Shown piece by piece: positions 27,466 to 38,209 of a DNA stretch of 64,000 nucleotides. Source of the stretch: Sanchytrium tribonematis (taxonomy: Eukaryota; Sanchytriomycota; Sanchytriomycetes; Sanchytriales; Sanchytriaceae); NCBI GenBank assembly GCA_018985235.1, contig JADGIG010000001.1, forward strand, positions 27,305-91,304, read 5' to 3'. The position numbers and the translations under genes are program-made. Numbering within the stretch: the stretch's first letter is position 1; every line of letters begins with the position of its first letter. The notes under the pieces were generated by a model. The model ran no database searches. It was not told the DNA's origin and worked only from the letters and a program-made list of their open reading frames with translations.

Positions 27466-27472
27466 TTGAAAC
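27466..27472 (+). promoter_or_regulatory. TTGAAAC element before PEX11
   Basis: TTGAAAC immediately adjoins the ATG at 27473, within a 21-bp spacer that also holds an AATAAA. Confidence 0.55.
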
Positions 27473-28114
27473 ATGAAAAGTCTTGATTTGATATCGATAT
27501 ATTTTAGCACCACTGTTGGAAGAGATAAATTCTATAGATTGATTCAGTATTTCAGTAGATTTTTATTGGAACATTCTACTGGAGAGATTGCTGCCAAATT
27601 AAAATCATTGATAAGTAGTGCGTCCGTAACACGAAAATGGTTACGGCTTATCCGACTTGACTTTTTTAACCCACTTGTAGAGGAAGCATTTGGGGAGCCT
27701 AAAAAATCATATGATCCAGTGGTCCAATTTCTAACGACAGCCAGAAATATTTCAATGCAATTATTCTTTTTTATGGACCACGCTATTTTATTCCAAACTT
27801 TGAAAATTTACAACCCTTCAAAAATCGTATTTCAAAACATCAAAAAGCGACAAATGCAATTTTGGGCTTTAGGTATTGTGCTCAGTATACTAAAGCAATT
27901 GCACCTCATAAATAGTTATTCACAATCAAGCAAGAAAGAATCTCAAAAATTTAACGATAAAAAGAAAATTTTGATGGATTTCCTGGACCTTATGATACCT
28001 TTGAACTCGCTGAGTTACCTGAATTTTTCTGAAGGAAAAGTGGGGCTTTTAGGTACCATTACAGCTGCAAATGGAATTTACGAAAATTATCTGCTGGCAA
28101 AGAAAAATTTGTAG
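27473..28114 (+). CDS. PEX11: Peroxin-11 family membrane-elongation factor
   Basis: A 213-residue Pex11 protein. The N-terminal amphipathic region carries GRDKFYRLIQYFSRFLLEH, the family hallmark, followed by SVTRKWLRLIRL. The hydrophobic C-terminal segment (GLLGTITAANGIYENYLL) is a membrane helix as in Pex11. It elongates peroxisomes before fission. Together with the Pex2/10-like ORF 350 bp away it suggests functional peroxisomes. Confidence 0.88.
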   Translation: MKSLDLISIYFSTTVGRDKFYRLIQYFSRFLLEHSTGEIAAKLKSLISSASVTRKWLRLIRLDFFNPLVEEAFGEPKKSYDPVVQFLTTARNISMQLFFFMDHAILFQTLKIYNPSKIVFQNIKKRQMQFWALGIVLSILKQLHLINSYSQSSKKESQKFNDKKKILMDFLDLMIPLNSLSYLNFSEGKVGLLGTITAANGIYENYLLAKKNL

Positions 28115-28138
28115 AGTTTTAGATTAAATAAATACATT

Positions 28139-29275
28139 TTATTGATAAGAAACGTCAATTTTTGCTTCCAATGAACTAATCTTGGTAAATAAGTGATTCA
28201 CTTTATACATTAAATCACACTTCATTGCTTCCATTTGATCACAAATCATTTGCATCCCTGAGTAATCTTGTGGGGCTTGCGAAGAAATTGTGGTACTAAT
28301 TACATCCTGCATGGCACTTTCTAGTTGAGAAATTCGCGACTGGTTTTCACTCACCAACTGCGTTAAATTCTTAATGTCCTGGTGCATGTCAATTAATAGC
28401 TGGGAATCCGAATATGACTTGTTTCGATTGGATGTTGGCGACCACTCCATTCGAGGAATAGTATCTTTTTGAGACGGTTCGGACAATGAATCATCTTTTG
28501 GTGAAACTTTTAGTGCATGTCCAAAACCAGAGAAAGTGCCTAACAAGGGAACCTCACATCGTCTTTTTAGTCTTTTAACAACTTGGCCTGTAGTTTCTTC
28601 ATCTGTAAGAAAACACATGAAGTCCTCCGGGATCTCAATTTGGCTGCATCTAACTAGCACCTCTCTCTGCTTTAGGGTATAACCTGGACATAAGACCCCA
28701 CAAATCACTAAATCTTGCAGTAAATTATCCCTAAAGTACGAAAAATCTTTCATGGTGAAAATTCGAAGCAGTTCAACCGTGTTTTTGTGAAATTCAAAGA
28801 TTTGGTCTCTTTGAGTAGCTTCTTGAATTGAGTCAAAGGGAAACAATTGTATTAAAGACACAACAAAATCGAATGGTCTATCTGGACACCTACGATTATA
28901 TTGTCTTTTGTAATTTCTACACACACTTAAAATTTTAATCACGTCATCTCTCACAAGAGTACCATTTGGATATATCATTTCATTTAATTCCTTATGGCTG
29001 CTGAGACTACATCTTGGCATTTTTCCATGCAAAATTGGTCTTTTCAAATCCAGATGTCTGAGGCAAGCCTGAGCTTGTTCCATTGTTCCAATTTCAACAT
29101 AGGCAATTGGGATTGTTTTACCTGTGGCCATATCCATTGGGATATGCAGTCTTTGTGGTTGTCCAATAGGTGTATAAGGATGCAAAGCTGTCAGGATCTC
29201 TTCATTTCTGACATCCCATGGTAGACCATCTAATTTCAAGACTATTGAAGGAAATAATTCTGAACTTGAAAACAT
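28139..29275 (-). CDS. RRM-domain RNA-binding protein with C-terminal coiled coil
   Basis: A 378-residue protein. An N-terminal RRM (about residues 8-85: VLKLDGLPWDVRNEEIL as RNP2; IAYVEIGTMEQAQACL as RNP1 region) is followed by a conserved-looking helical block with NRRCPDRPFDFVVSLIQLFPF and a C-terminal coiled coil (about 300-375). RNA metabolism is likely, but no specific orthologue is recognised. The first ATG is 29275; an open frame upstream begins with TTG. Confidence 0.65.
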   Translation of the reverse strand: MFSSSELFPSIVLKLDGLPWDVRNEEILTALHPYTPIGQPQRLHIPMDMATGKTIPIAYVEIGTMEQAQACLRHLDLKRPILHGKMPRCSLSSHKELNEMIYPNGTLVRDDVIKILSVCRNYKRQYNRRCPDRPFDFVVSLIQLFPFDSIQEATQRDQIFEFHKNTVELLRIFTMKDFSYFRDNLLQDLVICGVLCPGYTLKQREVLVRCSQIEIPEDFMCFLTDEETTGQVVKRLKRRCEVPLLGTFSGFGHALKVSPKDDSLSEPSQKDTIPRMEWSPTSNRNKSYSDSQLLIDMHQDIKNLTQLVSENQSRISQLESAMQDVISTTISSQAPQDYSGMQMICDQMEAMKCDLMYKVNHLFTKISSLEAKIDVSYQ

Positions 29276-29408
29276 TCTTTTGTGTAATTCGAGACAAGAA
29301 AAATCCGTGCGCAAAAAGAATGCTGATCATTAAATTCTGAGTCGGAGCAAATACTGCAACTTATTTGGAAATTGGCGAACAAATAAAATATTAAAACAAG
29401 CCCCTTTA

Positions 29409-30527
29409 ATGCAAGAGCTTGAGCAATTTAAATTTAGTGAGTATCCATCAGAAGAATTGACTATTGGTCTCAAATATATAATTTTGCTGAAATTTAAAGA
29501 GTCAGGTGTGATAGACCAAAATATGCTCAATTTGATTCCGCCATCTGAACAAGCCAATATTTATCAATTGACAAAGCAACATGTCGAATATACAGAATTG
29601 CAAAATATTTTGAATAAGATAATTGAATTAAAAAATACAGAACACCCTTCCCGTGCTAGGGCAAATTTGATAGAAAGTCTCAAGGTAAAAAAAGATTCAT
29701 TGCTTCTCCATGATTTGATCAAATTTAATGTTTTACATGCAGAAGAATGCTATGATTCACTACATTTAGATTATTTCGATATTATTCAAGGGTATGAAAC
29801 TAAAATTCTAGAGAAGGATTTTATTTTTGCAAAATACGAACCAAATTTAATTGAATTGAATGATATTTTGGCTTTATTTAGATACAAAAGTGTGAAACCA
29901 AAGGCTATAATATGCGGAAACGTGATGAAATTATTGGCCTACTTTGAATTGAATAGTTTCGATTTAAATCTATTGGAAGAATATGTCCAATTCTCTTCTA
30001 ATATGCCGATATCGGGACTCAATGATCTACTGGTACTTAATTTAAAATATGACATTCCACAAAAATGCATTGATTATATTTTAAATCAAATATTTCAGAC
30101 CTTGAAACCACCATATTCAATAAGTAAGATATTATTGTCATATGATGATACACAAAAAGAATTTTCAGATCTGAAGCATTTTATTGAGAATATATCTACC
30201 CAGTACAAAACCTTTGACTTTGTAAATGAAACTATCTATGAATCTTTATGGTTTGACATTGAAAGTGAAATTTTGGATGGAATCCATTTCAACCCTATTC
30301 CCGCAGACTCTATTGAAAGCCTTTGCGAATTACTTGACACACTTTCATCCACAGCCCCTCATGGGGTAGACTTGAAAATAATATATGACACTCAGTCCCT
30401 TCTAAATATTTCTCTTTTAGATATTCCAAATCGAAGTTGGTCATTATCGAGTGACCGTGTGAAGTCATTGGTGAAAAACATTTTTCAACCTTCAGTACAT
30501 AGACAAAAAGTCTTGCAACAATTATAG
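29409..30527 (+). CDS. Helical protein, possible Dsl1/ZW10/RINT1-type tether
   Basis: A 372-residue, almost entirely helical acidic protein without signal or membrane segments. The C-terminus, WSLSSDRVKSLVKNIFQPSV then HRQKVLQQL, resembles the closing helix of ZW10/RINT1/Dsl1 family ER-Golgi tethering proteins (LhkalFqdTpkR type). The rest is not recognisably similar. Its stop lies 1 bp from the convergent gene, and the start ATG follows CCCCTTTA. The tether idea is a weak inference. Confidence 0.4.
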   Translation: MQELEQFKFSEYPSEELTIGLKYIILLKFKESGVIDQNMLNLIPPSEQANIYQLTKQHVEYTELQNILNKIIELKNTEHPSRARANLIESLKVKKDSLLLHDLIKFNVLHAEECYDSLHLDYFDIIQGYETKILEKDFIFAKYEPNLIELNDILALFRYKSVKPKAIICGNVMKLLAYFELNSFDLNLLEEYVQFSSNMPISGLNDLLVLNLKYDIPQKCIDYILNQIFQTLKPPYSISKILLSYDDTQKEFSDLKHFIENISTQYKTFDFVNETIYESLWFDIESEILDGIHFNPIPADSIESLCELLDTLSSTAPHGVDLKIIYDTQSLLNISLLDIPNRSWSLSSDRVKSLVKNIFQPSVHRQKVLQQL

Positions 30528-30528
30528 T

Positions 30529-31053
30529 TTATTGAATTTCGTACTCGAAAATTGCATGCATCCAGAGGAGAAATTTATCGTGATTTTCTTTGGGAATACT
30601 GGAATTTTTAAATTTGTGGGTCTGAACCAACACGTCCGCGATTTCTGTTACATGAAAAGGGATCATTTTTTCTAAAAGAGATGGTGGGCATCGTTTAAAA
30701 TCACCTCCAATTTCAACAAATGTGTTTCTATTAATCTTAAAAGCCTTAAAGTCTATATGACAGGTTTCTGTTTTGTAACCGATGTAATCTTGTTCTCTTT
30801 TTTTAGTCCATTTGCTTAATATCACATCCAAAATTTTCGGATTTTGAATCGATATGAGAGAATGAAGCGGTAGCTGATAAATAAAGTCTTCTACTTCATT
30901 TTGCATTACATGATATATTTTTTGAGAATCTTGATGAAGGTATGTCTCAATTTTTAAATAATCTTCCTTTATATTTAATCCACAGGATTCCCAATGAGAT
31001 TTTAATTGCTCTATTAGTGTCGTATCTCCATTTACCAGAAATAGCTGTGGCAT
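30529..31053 (-). CDS. Hypothetical protein
   Basis: A 174-residue soluble protein, not recognised. It is mixed alpha/beta in composition; segments such as FKINRNTFVEIGGDFKRCPP and a C-terminal helix ending KFLLWMHAIFEYEIQ suggest a folded domain. There is no signal peptide or membrane segment. The start ATG directly follows CCGGGGAA. The 167 bp between this start and LCB2 hold no further gene that I can see. Confidence 0.55.
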   Translation of the reverse strand: MPQLFLVNGDTTLIEQLKSHWESCGLNIKEDYLKIETYLHQDSQKIYHVMQNEVEDFIYQLPLHSLISIQNPKILDVILSKWTKKREQDYIGYKTETCHIDFKAFKINRNTFVEIGGDFKRCPPSLLEKMIPFHVTEIADVLVQTHKFKNSSIPKENHDKFLLWMHAIFEYEIQ

Positions 31054-31190
31054 TTCCCCGGTCGTTTTACTACTTATATTTATGGAATCTTAATTTTCTT
31101 TCGATTCCTTGCGTTCACAAATCATCACGGTCAGATGCGACTCGCTTCTTGGGATATAGTTCGGTCATCTTCATGAACCCTTGAAACACA

Positions 31191-31197
31191 TTTTGCG
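31191..31197 (+). promoter_or_regulatory. TTGAAAC element upstream of LCB2
   Basis: CCCTTGAAAC, 23 bp upstream of the LCB2 ATG at 31221. Confidence 0.5.
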
Positions 31198-31220
31198 GTT
31201 GCCCTTTCCAGTATAATTTA

Positions 31221-32820
31221 ATGAAGTCTCAACAAGCAAAAGATTCGGCTATTTCCCTTTTAAGCAACAAAAGCTATCAAGAGTATAAAGAAAAACATGA
31301 AAAAATTGAAGATGATGTTAAAATGTATGTTATTATAACTACTTATCTCAACTATTTGTTGCTGATAGGATTTGGCCATCTGAGGGATTTGTTTGGTAAA
31401 ATTTTTAAAAGCGAGGAATATTCTCACTTGAAAAATAACCAAGGCTATGCTCCACTGGTAAATGACTTTAGTAATTTTTACATTCGACGATTGTATAGAA
31501 GAATAAGAGATTGCTTCAACAGACCAATAGCAAGTGCCGCTGGAAGGTTTCTTACTTTAAAAGACCGAGAAACTGTAGACTATTGCAAAACTTTTCAATT
31601 TACAGGACTCGGCCAGCGAGTTCTCAATTTATCCTCCTATAACTATTTAGGATTTGCAGAAACTGAAGGAAAGTGTGCAGATTTTGTGAGAGAAAACATG
31701 ATGAAAGGATTGGGCGCAGGATGCAGCAGATCTGACTTGAACACTAAATCACATGCCGACCTTGAGAAATTAGTTGCCGATTATATGGGAACTGAAGACT
31801 CTATTGTGATAAGTATGGGATTTGCAACTAACTCAACCGTGATACCAGCTTTAGTTGGAAAAGGCGCATTAATCATTTCTGACGAATTGAATCATTCTTC
31901 TCTAGTGACAGGTGCTCGTTTAAGCGGTGCCACAATTAAAGTTTTTGAGCACAATAATCCCTCAAGTTTAGAGGAGGTATTAAAGGACTCTATCTCACAA
32001 GGCCAGCCTAGAACTCATCGTCCTTGGAGAAAAATATTGGTTGTTGTAGAAGGGCTGTATAGTATGGAAGGAAGCATCGTTAATTTAAAAGAAATTGTTG
32101 CTCTTAAACAGAAATATAAATTTTATTTATATTTAGATGAAGCTCATAGTATCGGTGCTCTTGGACCCACTGGGCGTGGTGTTTGCGAGCATTTAGGAGT
32201 CAATCCAAAGGATGTTGATATTTTGATGGGAACTTTTACAAAAAGTTTCGGTGCCGCTGGTGGATATATTGCTGGAAGCAAACTTTTGACCAGATTTTTG
32301 AGACAGAACTCACACGGAATGGTTTATTCAGAGAGTATGCCTTTACCTGTGGTACACCAGGTCCATTCTGCACTGTACAGTATTTTAAGCTCTGAAGGGC
32401 AATATAGAATCAATCAATTGCATGAAAATAGCAAGTACTTTTATCACAGCCTTAAAAATATGGGGTTTGTGGTATTAGGAGAGCCAGCGTCTCCTGTGAT
32501 CCCCTTATTGTTATTTAATACCTCTAAGCTACCGTAATTAATATTAATTTAGCGGCTTTTCCAGAGAAATGAAGAACAGAGGTATTGCATGTGTCGTAGT
32601 TGGCTACCCAGCAACACCTATCATATCCAGCCGTGTCAGATTTTGTTTGTCTGCAGCCCATACGAAGGAAGACCTTGATTATGCTTTGCATTGTATATCT
32701 GACATTGGTAATAATTTGATATTAAAAGTTTCTAACTCTAGAAGTCCCCGAAACTTTGTATATGCAGATGCTGAGGATTACGCCGAAACTTATCTGAAAT
32801 GGTGCTATTTAAATGAGTAA
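31221..32820 (+). CDS. LCB2: Serine palmitoyltransferase subunit 2
   Basis: First enzyme of sphingolipid synthesis, an ER-membrane PLP enzyme condensing serine with palmitoyl-CoA. Exons 31221..32533 and 32553..32820 give 526 residues. An N-terminal membrane segment is followed by [12 protein letters not shown], the PLP-binding lysine in [12 protein letters not shown], and EAHSIGALG. After the micro-intron come [20 protein letters not shown] and [20 protein letters not shown]. The micro-intron cuts the conserved segment before the C-terminal domain and must be removed for an intact enzyme. Confidence 0.97.
32534..32552 (+). other. 19-nt micro-intron in LCB2
   Basis: GTAATTAATATTAATTTAG. Joining cc|c (Pro) gives [16 protein letters not shown], as conserved in LCB2 proteins. 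Confidence 0.95.
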
Positions 32821-32829
32821 ATTTATTTT

Positions 32830-33978
32830 TTATTTTAAAGCCATTCCTAATTTTGATTTATAGTTCTCGTCACTCTTAATAAAACCGTTATTGAAAATTA
32901 ATTGAAATCCTGAATATGTCTCTACTTTCGGATCCAAACCTAACAAATCAAGCATGTCTGACAAAACTTTTGATTTTATGTCAAGGTCTTCTTGATTTTC
33001 TACTGATAACGATGGAGAAGCGTTGACTTCAATCAGCCAAGGCTTTAAGTTAGAGTCCAATAAAATGTCATAGCCATACAGCTCAAAGCAATTAGAGGAT
33101 TGGATTATCCGAGACTGAACAGAGAATAAAGAAATCAATATTGTTTTTTCAATATTTAGAAATAAGTCACAACAGGCTTGCATACCAAACTTTGCCATAA
33201 CATAGATTCGAAGCTTATTCAAATTCCATTTGCATCCAATGTTCTTGTCGTAGTCAGCTTGATTCTTTTGAATGGAGACGTTTGTAGCATGGACAGCTAA
33301 GTTTGAAAAATCTGTTGTATAAAAACTCTGTGAAAATCTACAAAACCCTAATTGATGAACGTATACCACTAATGGAGAAAAACTCATCACTAATACATAA
33401 AGGCGCAAATCAAATTTCCGATTTCCTATAAGCAATGGATTAGCTATATATTCCTGAACAATAAAAGATTCCATCTCTTGAGATTCAAGCTTTTCACGTT
33501 CCGCAAAACTAAGTTCCATGAATTTGCGGCATTTTTTGTATTGAATTGCCACGGTTGATAATTTAGTGACCAATTGAATTCCCTTACCCTGTGATTTACC
33601 GCTTGGTTTTAAAATCCATTTCCTGTCTGGGCTCTTTTTAAACATATCGACAAATAAAAAATATTCTGAGGGAACAATGAAAGAAGCAGGAACAATGTTG
33701 TTGGTAGAGTAAAAAGATTCAAAAGGATTCGATTTTTTCCAATACAGTTTTAAATTTTTAGCCAGCAAATCCTTCTTTGTTAATTCGTAATTGTTCCGAA
33801 AATGATTAATCTTTTGATGCTTTTGTAATGGGTTTTTGTCAAGTTCTTGATAAACCCAAGTAACATCTGACCAGAACACATCAAATTTTGAGTCTTCAGC
33901 CTGCTTTTCTTCCCAATTTCGTTTCCTGAACGCATTACTTAATGCTGTGGTTTTGTATGATAATTTGTAAGAAAGCAT
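32830..33978 (-). CDS. TTLL1/TTLL9-type tubulin polyglutamylase
   Basis: A 382-residue TTL-domain (ATP-grasp) ligase. It has INHFRNNYELTKKDLLAKNLK, PASFIVPSEYFLFVDMF, WILKPSGKSQGKGIQL (ATP-binding lysines and glycine loop), IVQEYIANPLLIGNRKFDLRLYVLV and LKPWLIEVNASPSL (metal-binding Glu/Asn). This pattern fits the short TTLL1/TTLL9 group, which glutamylates axonemal and centriolar tubulin. It therefore implies a flagellated life stage. Confidence 0.88.
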   Translation of the reverse strand: MLSYKLSYKTTALSNAFRKRNWEEKQAEDSKFDVFWSDVTWVYQELDKNPLQKHQKINHFRNNYELTKKDLLAKNLKLYWKKSNPFESFYSTNNIVPASFIVPSEYFLFVDMFKKSPDRKWILKPSGKSQGKGIQLVTKLSTVAIQYKKCRKFMELSFAEREKLESQEMESFIVQEYIANPLLIGNRKFDLRLYVLVMSFSPLVVYVHQLGFCRFSQSFYTTDFSNLAVHATNVSIQKNQADYDKNIGCKWNLNKLRIYVMAKFGMQACCDLFLNIEKTILISLFSVQSRIIQSSNCFELYGYDILLDSNLKPWLIEVNASPSLSVENQEDLDIKSKVLSDMLDLLGLDPKVETYSGFQLIFNNGFIKSDENYKSKLGMALK

Positions 33979-33992
33979 TTAAAACCTGGCCT

Positions 33993-34532
33993 TTATTTCT
34001 TATTTTTCTTTTTGCCTTTTTTCGCTGGTGAGCTACTGTTCTTAGATTTTTCCTCTTTCCTCATGCCTACTGGAATATAAAATGGATCATGTATCATAAG
34101 ATAATCTTCCTTAGACTGGTCTCCGTTTGCCGCTAGTTGTGTATTATATACCACTTCAGCTTCAACTTCTTTCACAGTCACGTTTATCTGTTTAGCCAGC
34201 TCAAACAATAATTCTCGCTTGGATTTCGACGTAAACACCTTGAGTCTACCAACATGAAATAAGTCTGCAGGATGTCTCTTCCAGTCCACAGCACAATTGC
34301 AACCAATAGACTTTGCGGCGCGTATCAAGTGATAAATGTTGACATCAACGGAAGCGTAGGTGTCACGAATATATTTTGGCAAACGTTTAGAATTAAAATA
34401 GAACGGATATACGATGAAGAAATGTTCGGTATGATCACTTAATGGTGCAGTTTGAAGTGGAATATCAAAATTATCCAGTCTGCGGGATGTATTATCTATC
34501 AACGGGACATCGAAGTCATCATCGAAGGACAT
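33993..34532 (-). CDS. SEC65: Signal recognition particle subunit SRP19
   Basis: A 179-residue SRP19 protein that binds helices 6 and 8 of SRP RNA. The core is FIVYPFYFNSKRLPKY, then HLIRAAKSIGCNCAVDWKRH and VGRLKVF, and it ends in a basic KKGKKKNKK tail. The N-terminal extension (about 35 residues, acidic) is typical of fungal Sec65. The ATG directly follows a minus-strand TTTGAAAC (34533-34539). Confidence 0.85.
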   Translation of the reverse strand: MSFDDDFDVPLIDNTSRRLDNFDIPLQTAPLSDHTEHFFIVYPFYFNSKRLPKYIRDTYASVDVNIYHLIRAAKSIGCNCAVDWKRHPADLFHVGRLKVFTSKSKRELLFELAKQINVTVKEVEAEVVYNTQLAANGDQSKEDYLMIHDPFYIPVGMRKEEKSKNSSSPAKKGKKKNKK

Positions 34533-34539
34533 GTTTCAA
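34533..34539 (-). promoter_or_regulatory. TTGAAAC element abutting SEC65 start
   Basis: TTGAAAC on the minus strand directly before the ATG at 34532. Confidence 0.55.
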
Positions 34540-34551
34540 ACAAGTTTTATT

Positions 34552-37438
34552 TCACAATTCTTTTAAAAAATCCAAGCTTTCTCTGGAGTTTATCTGGGCC
34601 AACACGTTTGACCTCAATTCGTGTACTTTCTTAATGACCTGGATTGTAAATTCCTTAGTATTGGATATGGACTGAACAGGATCAATTATCACATTGGATG
34701 CAGATTTCAATTGTGCATATGTCGCATCGTAGCCGGTCTCTTCTAGATCTGCCAGATCGTCGCTTTCTTTAGTAGAAAAAGTTTTTGGGCCAGTTTGAGT
34801 CAAATTGATTATTATATCAACAAATTGAGCATAGAGAGATGGCTCTGCCTCCATCATATATGACGAGAGAGCTAGATTTCCAAATCCAACGATACAAATT
34901 TTTCTTTGCACTATTCCAACTATATCTTTGGACTGGGGTATTAAAATGCCAGATATGATACTATAAAACATTCTAAATTAAAATGAAATACCCTGGTTGA
35001 ATGCTCTCCATGGTCTTCACAACATAATCTGGGCCAAAAGCATTATTAGCCAACAAATATGAAACGAATAAAGTGAACTCAACAGCAAATCTTGTCTGCT
35101 TATTTGTTTGCAATTTTCCAAGTAGGATGGAAAAAATTTGTTTTGAATGATCTCTAAAAGATTCAAATGGAGTGTAATGGAAAAGTGCTGTCAATAATTT
35201 TAGTGCAAAAGACTCATTCACACGACTATTAAGAAGATTTTGGAAGACACCAAGTAGAGGCAATACTAAATTTCTATCCTGAAAAATATTAGGAGAATTA
35301 ATCATGTAGGCTTGAAAAAGACGCACCAACGATTGAACATTAGAGTTAGCTTTCCAAACATCGGGTTTGACCAAAAAACTGAGCAATTCCTTCAGATTTA
35401 GCGGAAGCTGATTTCCAGGATGGGCGTCTAAAAGAACAGTCAAAATCTGGAATATATAAGGGCTAAATTCTATAATTTCCATGTTTAAAATACTCAAGAA
35501 TATTGGAATGAGCTGTTCATCAAATTGTTGAACCACTTGTGGATTGTTGTTACAACTAAATCGTAATACCATTCCAATCGCCTCAAAAAGGTAGTGGTTA
35601 AATTTTGGATTAACCGGGTTTTTGCCAACTCTCTCTAAAAAGTTAAAGAATGTTGTTAATAATACATTATTGTAAGGGCTTACATCTTGCTTTAGAACCA
35701 TTATTAGTCTTACCATGACCTTGAGGTAATAATCATTTTCACTTAAATAAACACCTTCCTTTTTATTTAAGATCGTAAAAAAGGCGGTAAAAATTGGTTC
35801 AATGAGTGTTTGGATGTCTTTACTCTCAAACAACATAATACCATTCTGTTTGACACTCAAGATACGCTCGTAAGCATTAGATATAAAGGTGCACACCACA
35901 GTATTTGGATTTTCAGATTGTATTTTTAATATATTGGTCAAATTTTCCATAACATTAAAAAGTTGATCCTTTTGGAACAATCCTCTAAAATGTGTTATAA
36001 AATAAATTGCATCTGCTAGCAATATTGGCGTTGTAGTGGCTGCAAGGTCTGGCATGATGTTTTCTGTTAAAAAGGAACTAAGGACCTCGGCGTAAGCTGC
36101 GGGGTCAATACATACCGAACAAATTAATCTTGTTGCGGTGCTTTTATATTTCCATGAATTAGGATCGTTTTGATTATATAGCTTCAAGAACTCTTTGACA
36201 AATCTCAAACAAGACTGTGTAATGCTAGAGCTTATTGGTGATGATTCTACTAAAACTTTGACAAGCTCTGATGTGGATTTTGTAATGCTGATTGAGTCAC
36301 TACCTTCAATTTCTCTTTGGGCATATGTCAGTGGCTCATCTTCAAACAATTCTATATCCTCCCGTCTTACTAATACATTCCCGACAATGACTTTATTTAC
36401 CATAAAATCTATTTCTTCAGTATTTCCATTCCCAACAAAAATGTGGATACCCTTATTTAATTTTATGCACAAAGTAACAACTTGAAGTGCTTTAGACATC
36501 ATTACGTCCCTTGTACTAGTAATCATAATAGAATTATTAAGGGATTCTTCAACTGTGAATGAATATTCTAAAACCAAGTCCCAAACACTTTGAATAATCC
36601 CATCCAGATATTTGTCAATATCGTCCATGTACTTCGATATCAACGTTTGAATAATATCCAAGATACTTCCTCTAAGCTTCGTCAGCTTTGTTGACTCGTT
36701 TATAAGGCTTTGCTCATGATTTTTATAATTGGCATCTTTCCACAAAAGAAAATAACACCATATTTCACAAAATCTAGGAAGAAAGCCGAGAATTTCTTCG
36801 GGAATGTCGTGAAATATGAAGCAAAGAAATATTTTTGATATATTAATAAATAGCTCCAGTTGAAGATCTCTTTGTTCGATCGGCATCTCATTTGGGTAAT
36901 TTGAAAACAAGCTGTCCATATATGGCAGAAGAAGCGGCACAAAAAAAGAGTTGACAGATCCTTTAATATCAGAAACAATCCCATGAGTCAAATCATAACT
37001 TTTCCAAAGAGAAACATAAGTGTAAATAGTTTCCAATAATAGCATTTGAGTTTCTAAATTACTTTGAGAAAGATATTCTCCTAATATTTTAGGAAGTTCA
37101 CTCCAATTATCGGAATCGGCAATAGTTGATATGCAAACACTAATCTGTTGTTTTACGATTTTTGAACAATTTTGTGCAGTCAAAAGATGTAATAATTTTT
37201 GCTTCAGCATATTCCTAGATTCCAGGTCCATATAGTCATTTTGATGATAATGCCGAATAATAGCGTTTTTTAGAAATACGCTTGCGGTATGAGATATAAT
37301 TTTGTCTGGGTTTGTGGATAAGTCTACAAGGGATAGAAGGGTTGCTGGTTGGTTTTCTACTGAAGACATCAGTGAGGCAGTCGCAGCTTGTTGTGTTGCA
37401 GGATTGAGAGTTTGTTGCAATAATTCTGACAAGCTCAT
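34552..37438 (-). CDS. CSE1: Exportin-2 (CSE1/CAS), importin-alpha re-exporter
   Basis: Exons 37438..34992 and 34972..34552 encode 955 residues, close to yeast Cse1 (960). The N-terminus is the importin-beta-type domain (LLQQTLNPATQQAATASL, ASVFLKNAIIRHY). The long HEAT-repeat body contains NPDKIISHTA and LRFVKEFLKLYNQNDPNSWKYKSTA. The C-terminal repeats resume after the micro-intron (QPG|MFYSIISGILIPQ). Cse1 returns importin-alpha to the cytosol with RanGTP. The ATG follows CCCCCTTGAA. Confidence 0.95.
34973..34991 (-). other. 19-nt micro-intron in CSE1
   Basis: Minus-strand GTATTTCATTTTAATTTAG. Joining gg|a (Gly) fuses two frames into a full-length Cse1. Confidence 0.93.
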
Positions 37439-37571
37439 TTCAAGGGGGAAAAGATTCCAATGTGTCCTACTGTGTTTATGATATGATTGTTAAAGGAACT
37501 AGATTCATCCAGAGTGAACACAGTGATTAATTATCTCCCGCAAGGCTCATCTATAGTCAAACACAACTTTT

Positions 37572-37578
37572 TTGAAAC
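37572..37578 (+). promoter_or_regulatory. TTGAAAC element abutting HOP2 start
   Basis: TTTTTTTGAAAC ends right at the ATG of HOP2. Confidence 0.55.
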
Positions 37579-38208
37579 ATGGCAAAGGGTGATGCATCTA
37601 CAACAGAAATACTCAAATATTTAAAAGAGACAAATCGTCCATATTCCGCTACAGATATATCATTGAATTTACAACTAAAGAAAACTGCTACTGTCAAGAC
37701 ATTGGCAGAAATGGCAGAGAATGGAACTTTAGCATTTAAAGAAAATGGAAAACAAGTGATATATTATATGCCACAATTGGATGATGGTCAAACAGCGGAA
37801 GAAGTAGATCAAGAAAAAAATACCATCAAACAATTGATGGAAGACATCACAGTGCTAAAAATCACAGAGCAAGAAAACAATCTTAAGATCCATGAAATTA
37901 AGAAGTATCCTGATGATGATGACCTGGATCTTCAAATTTCTCAAATGAAAGAAAAAATATCCAAATTATCTGCAAGTTTAGAGGAATTCCAAAAGAATCC
38001 AATTGATCCGAAAGAAAAAGATCGCATAAACAAGTCTTACACTGATATGATGAAATTATGGAAATCTAGAAAAGCAAAGTGCAAATTTATTGTTGAAGAA
38101 CTGGCTGAGAAGATGGAGAAGAAACCAACTGAAATCGTTGAAGTAATGGGACTAGAAACTGATGAAGATTGCGAACAGCTATTCGAAAATTACAATAAAT
38201 ACTTATAA
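37579..38208 (+). CDS. HOP2: Hop2/PSMC3IP meiotic recombination protein
   Basis: A 209-residue protein with an N-terminal winged helix (TNRPYSATDISLNLQLKKTATVKTLAEMAENG and GKQVIYYMPQ), a central coiled coil and a C-terminal helical cap (YTDMMKLWKSRKAKCKFIVEEL). It partners Mnd1 to promote Dmc1/Rad51 strand exchange in meiosis, implying a sexual cycle. The ATG at 37579 follows TTTGAAAC directly. Its stop lies 1 bp from the convergent CFAP20 stop. Confidence 0.93.
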   Translation: MAKGDASTTEILKYLKETNRPYSATDISLNLQLKKTATVKTLAEMAENGTLAFKENGKQVIYYMPQLDDGQTAEEVDQEKNTIKQLMEDITVLKITEQENNLKIHEIKKYPDDDDLDLQISQMKEKISKLSASLEEFQKNPIDPKEKDRINKSYTDMMKLWKSRKAKCKFIVEELAEKMEKKPTEIVEVMGLETDEDCEQLFENYNKYL

Positions 38209-38209
38209 T

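Noticed and set aside
36195-36485. Open frame antisense to CSE1.
   Set aside because: It lies wholly inside a well-conserved CSE1 coding region and has no family resemblance; treated as a shadow, like the other long opposite-strand frames.
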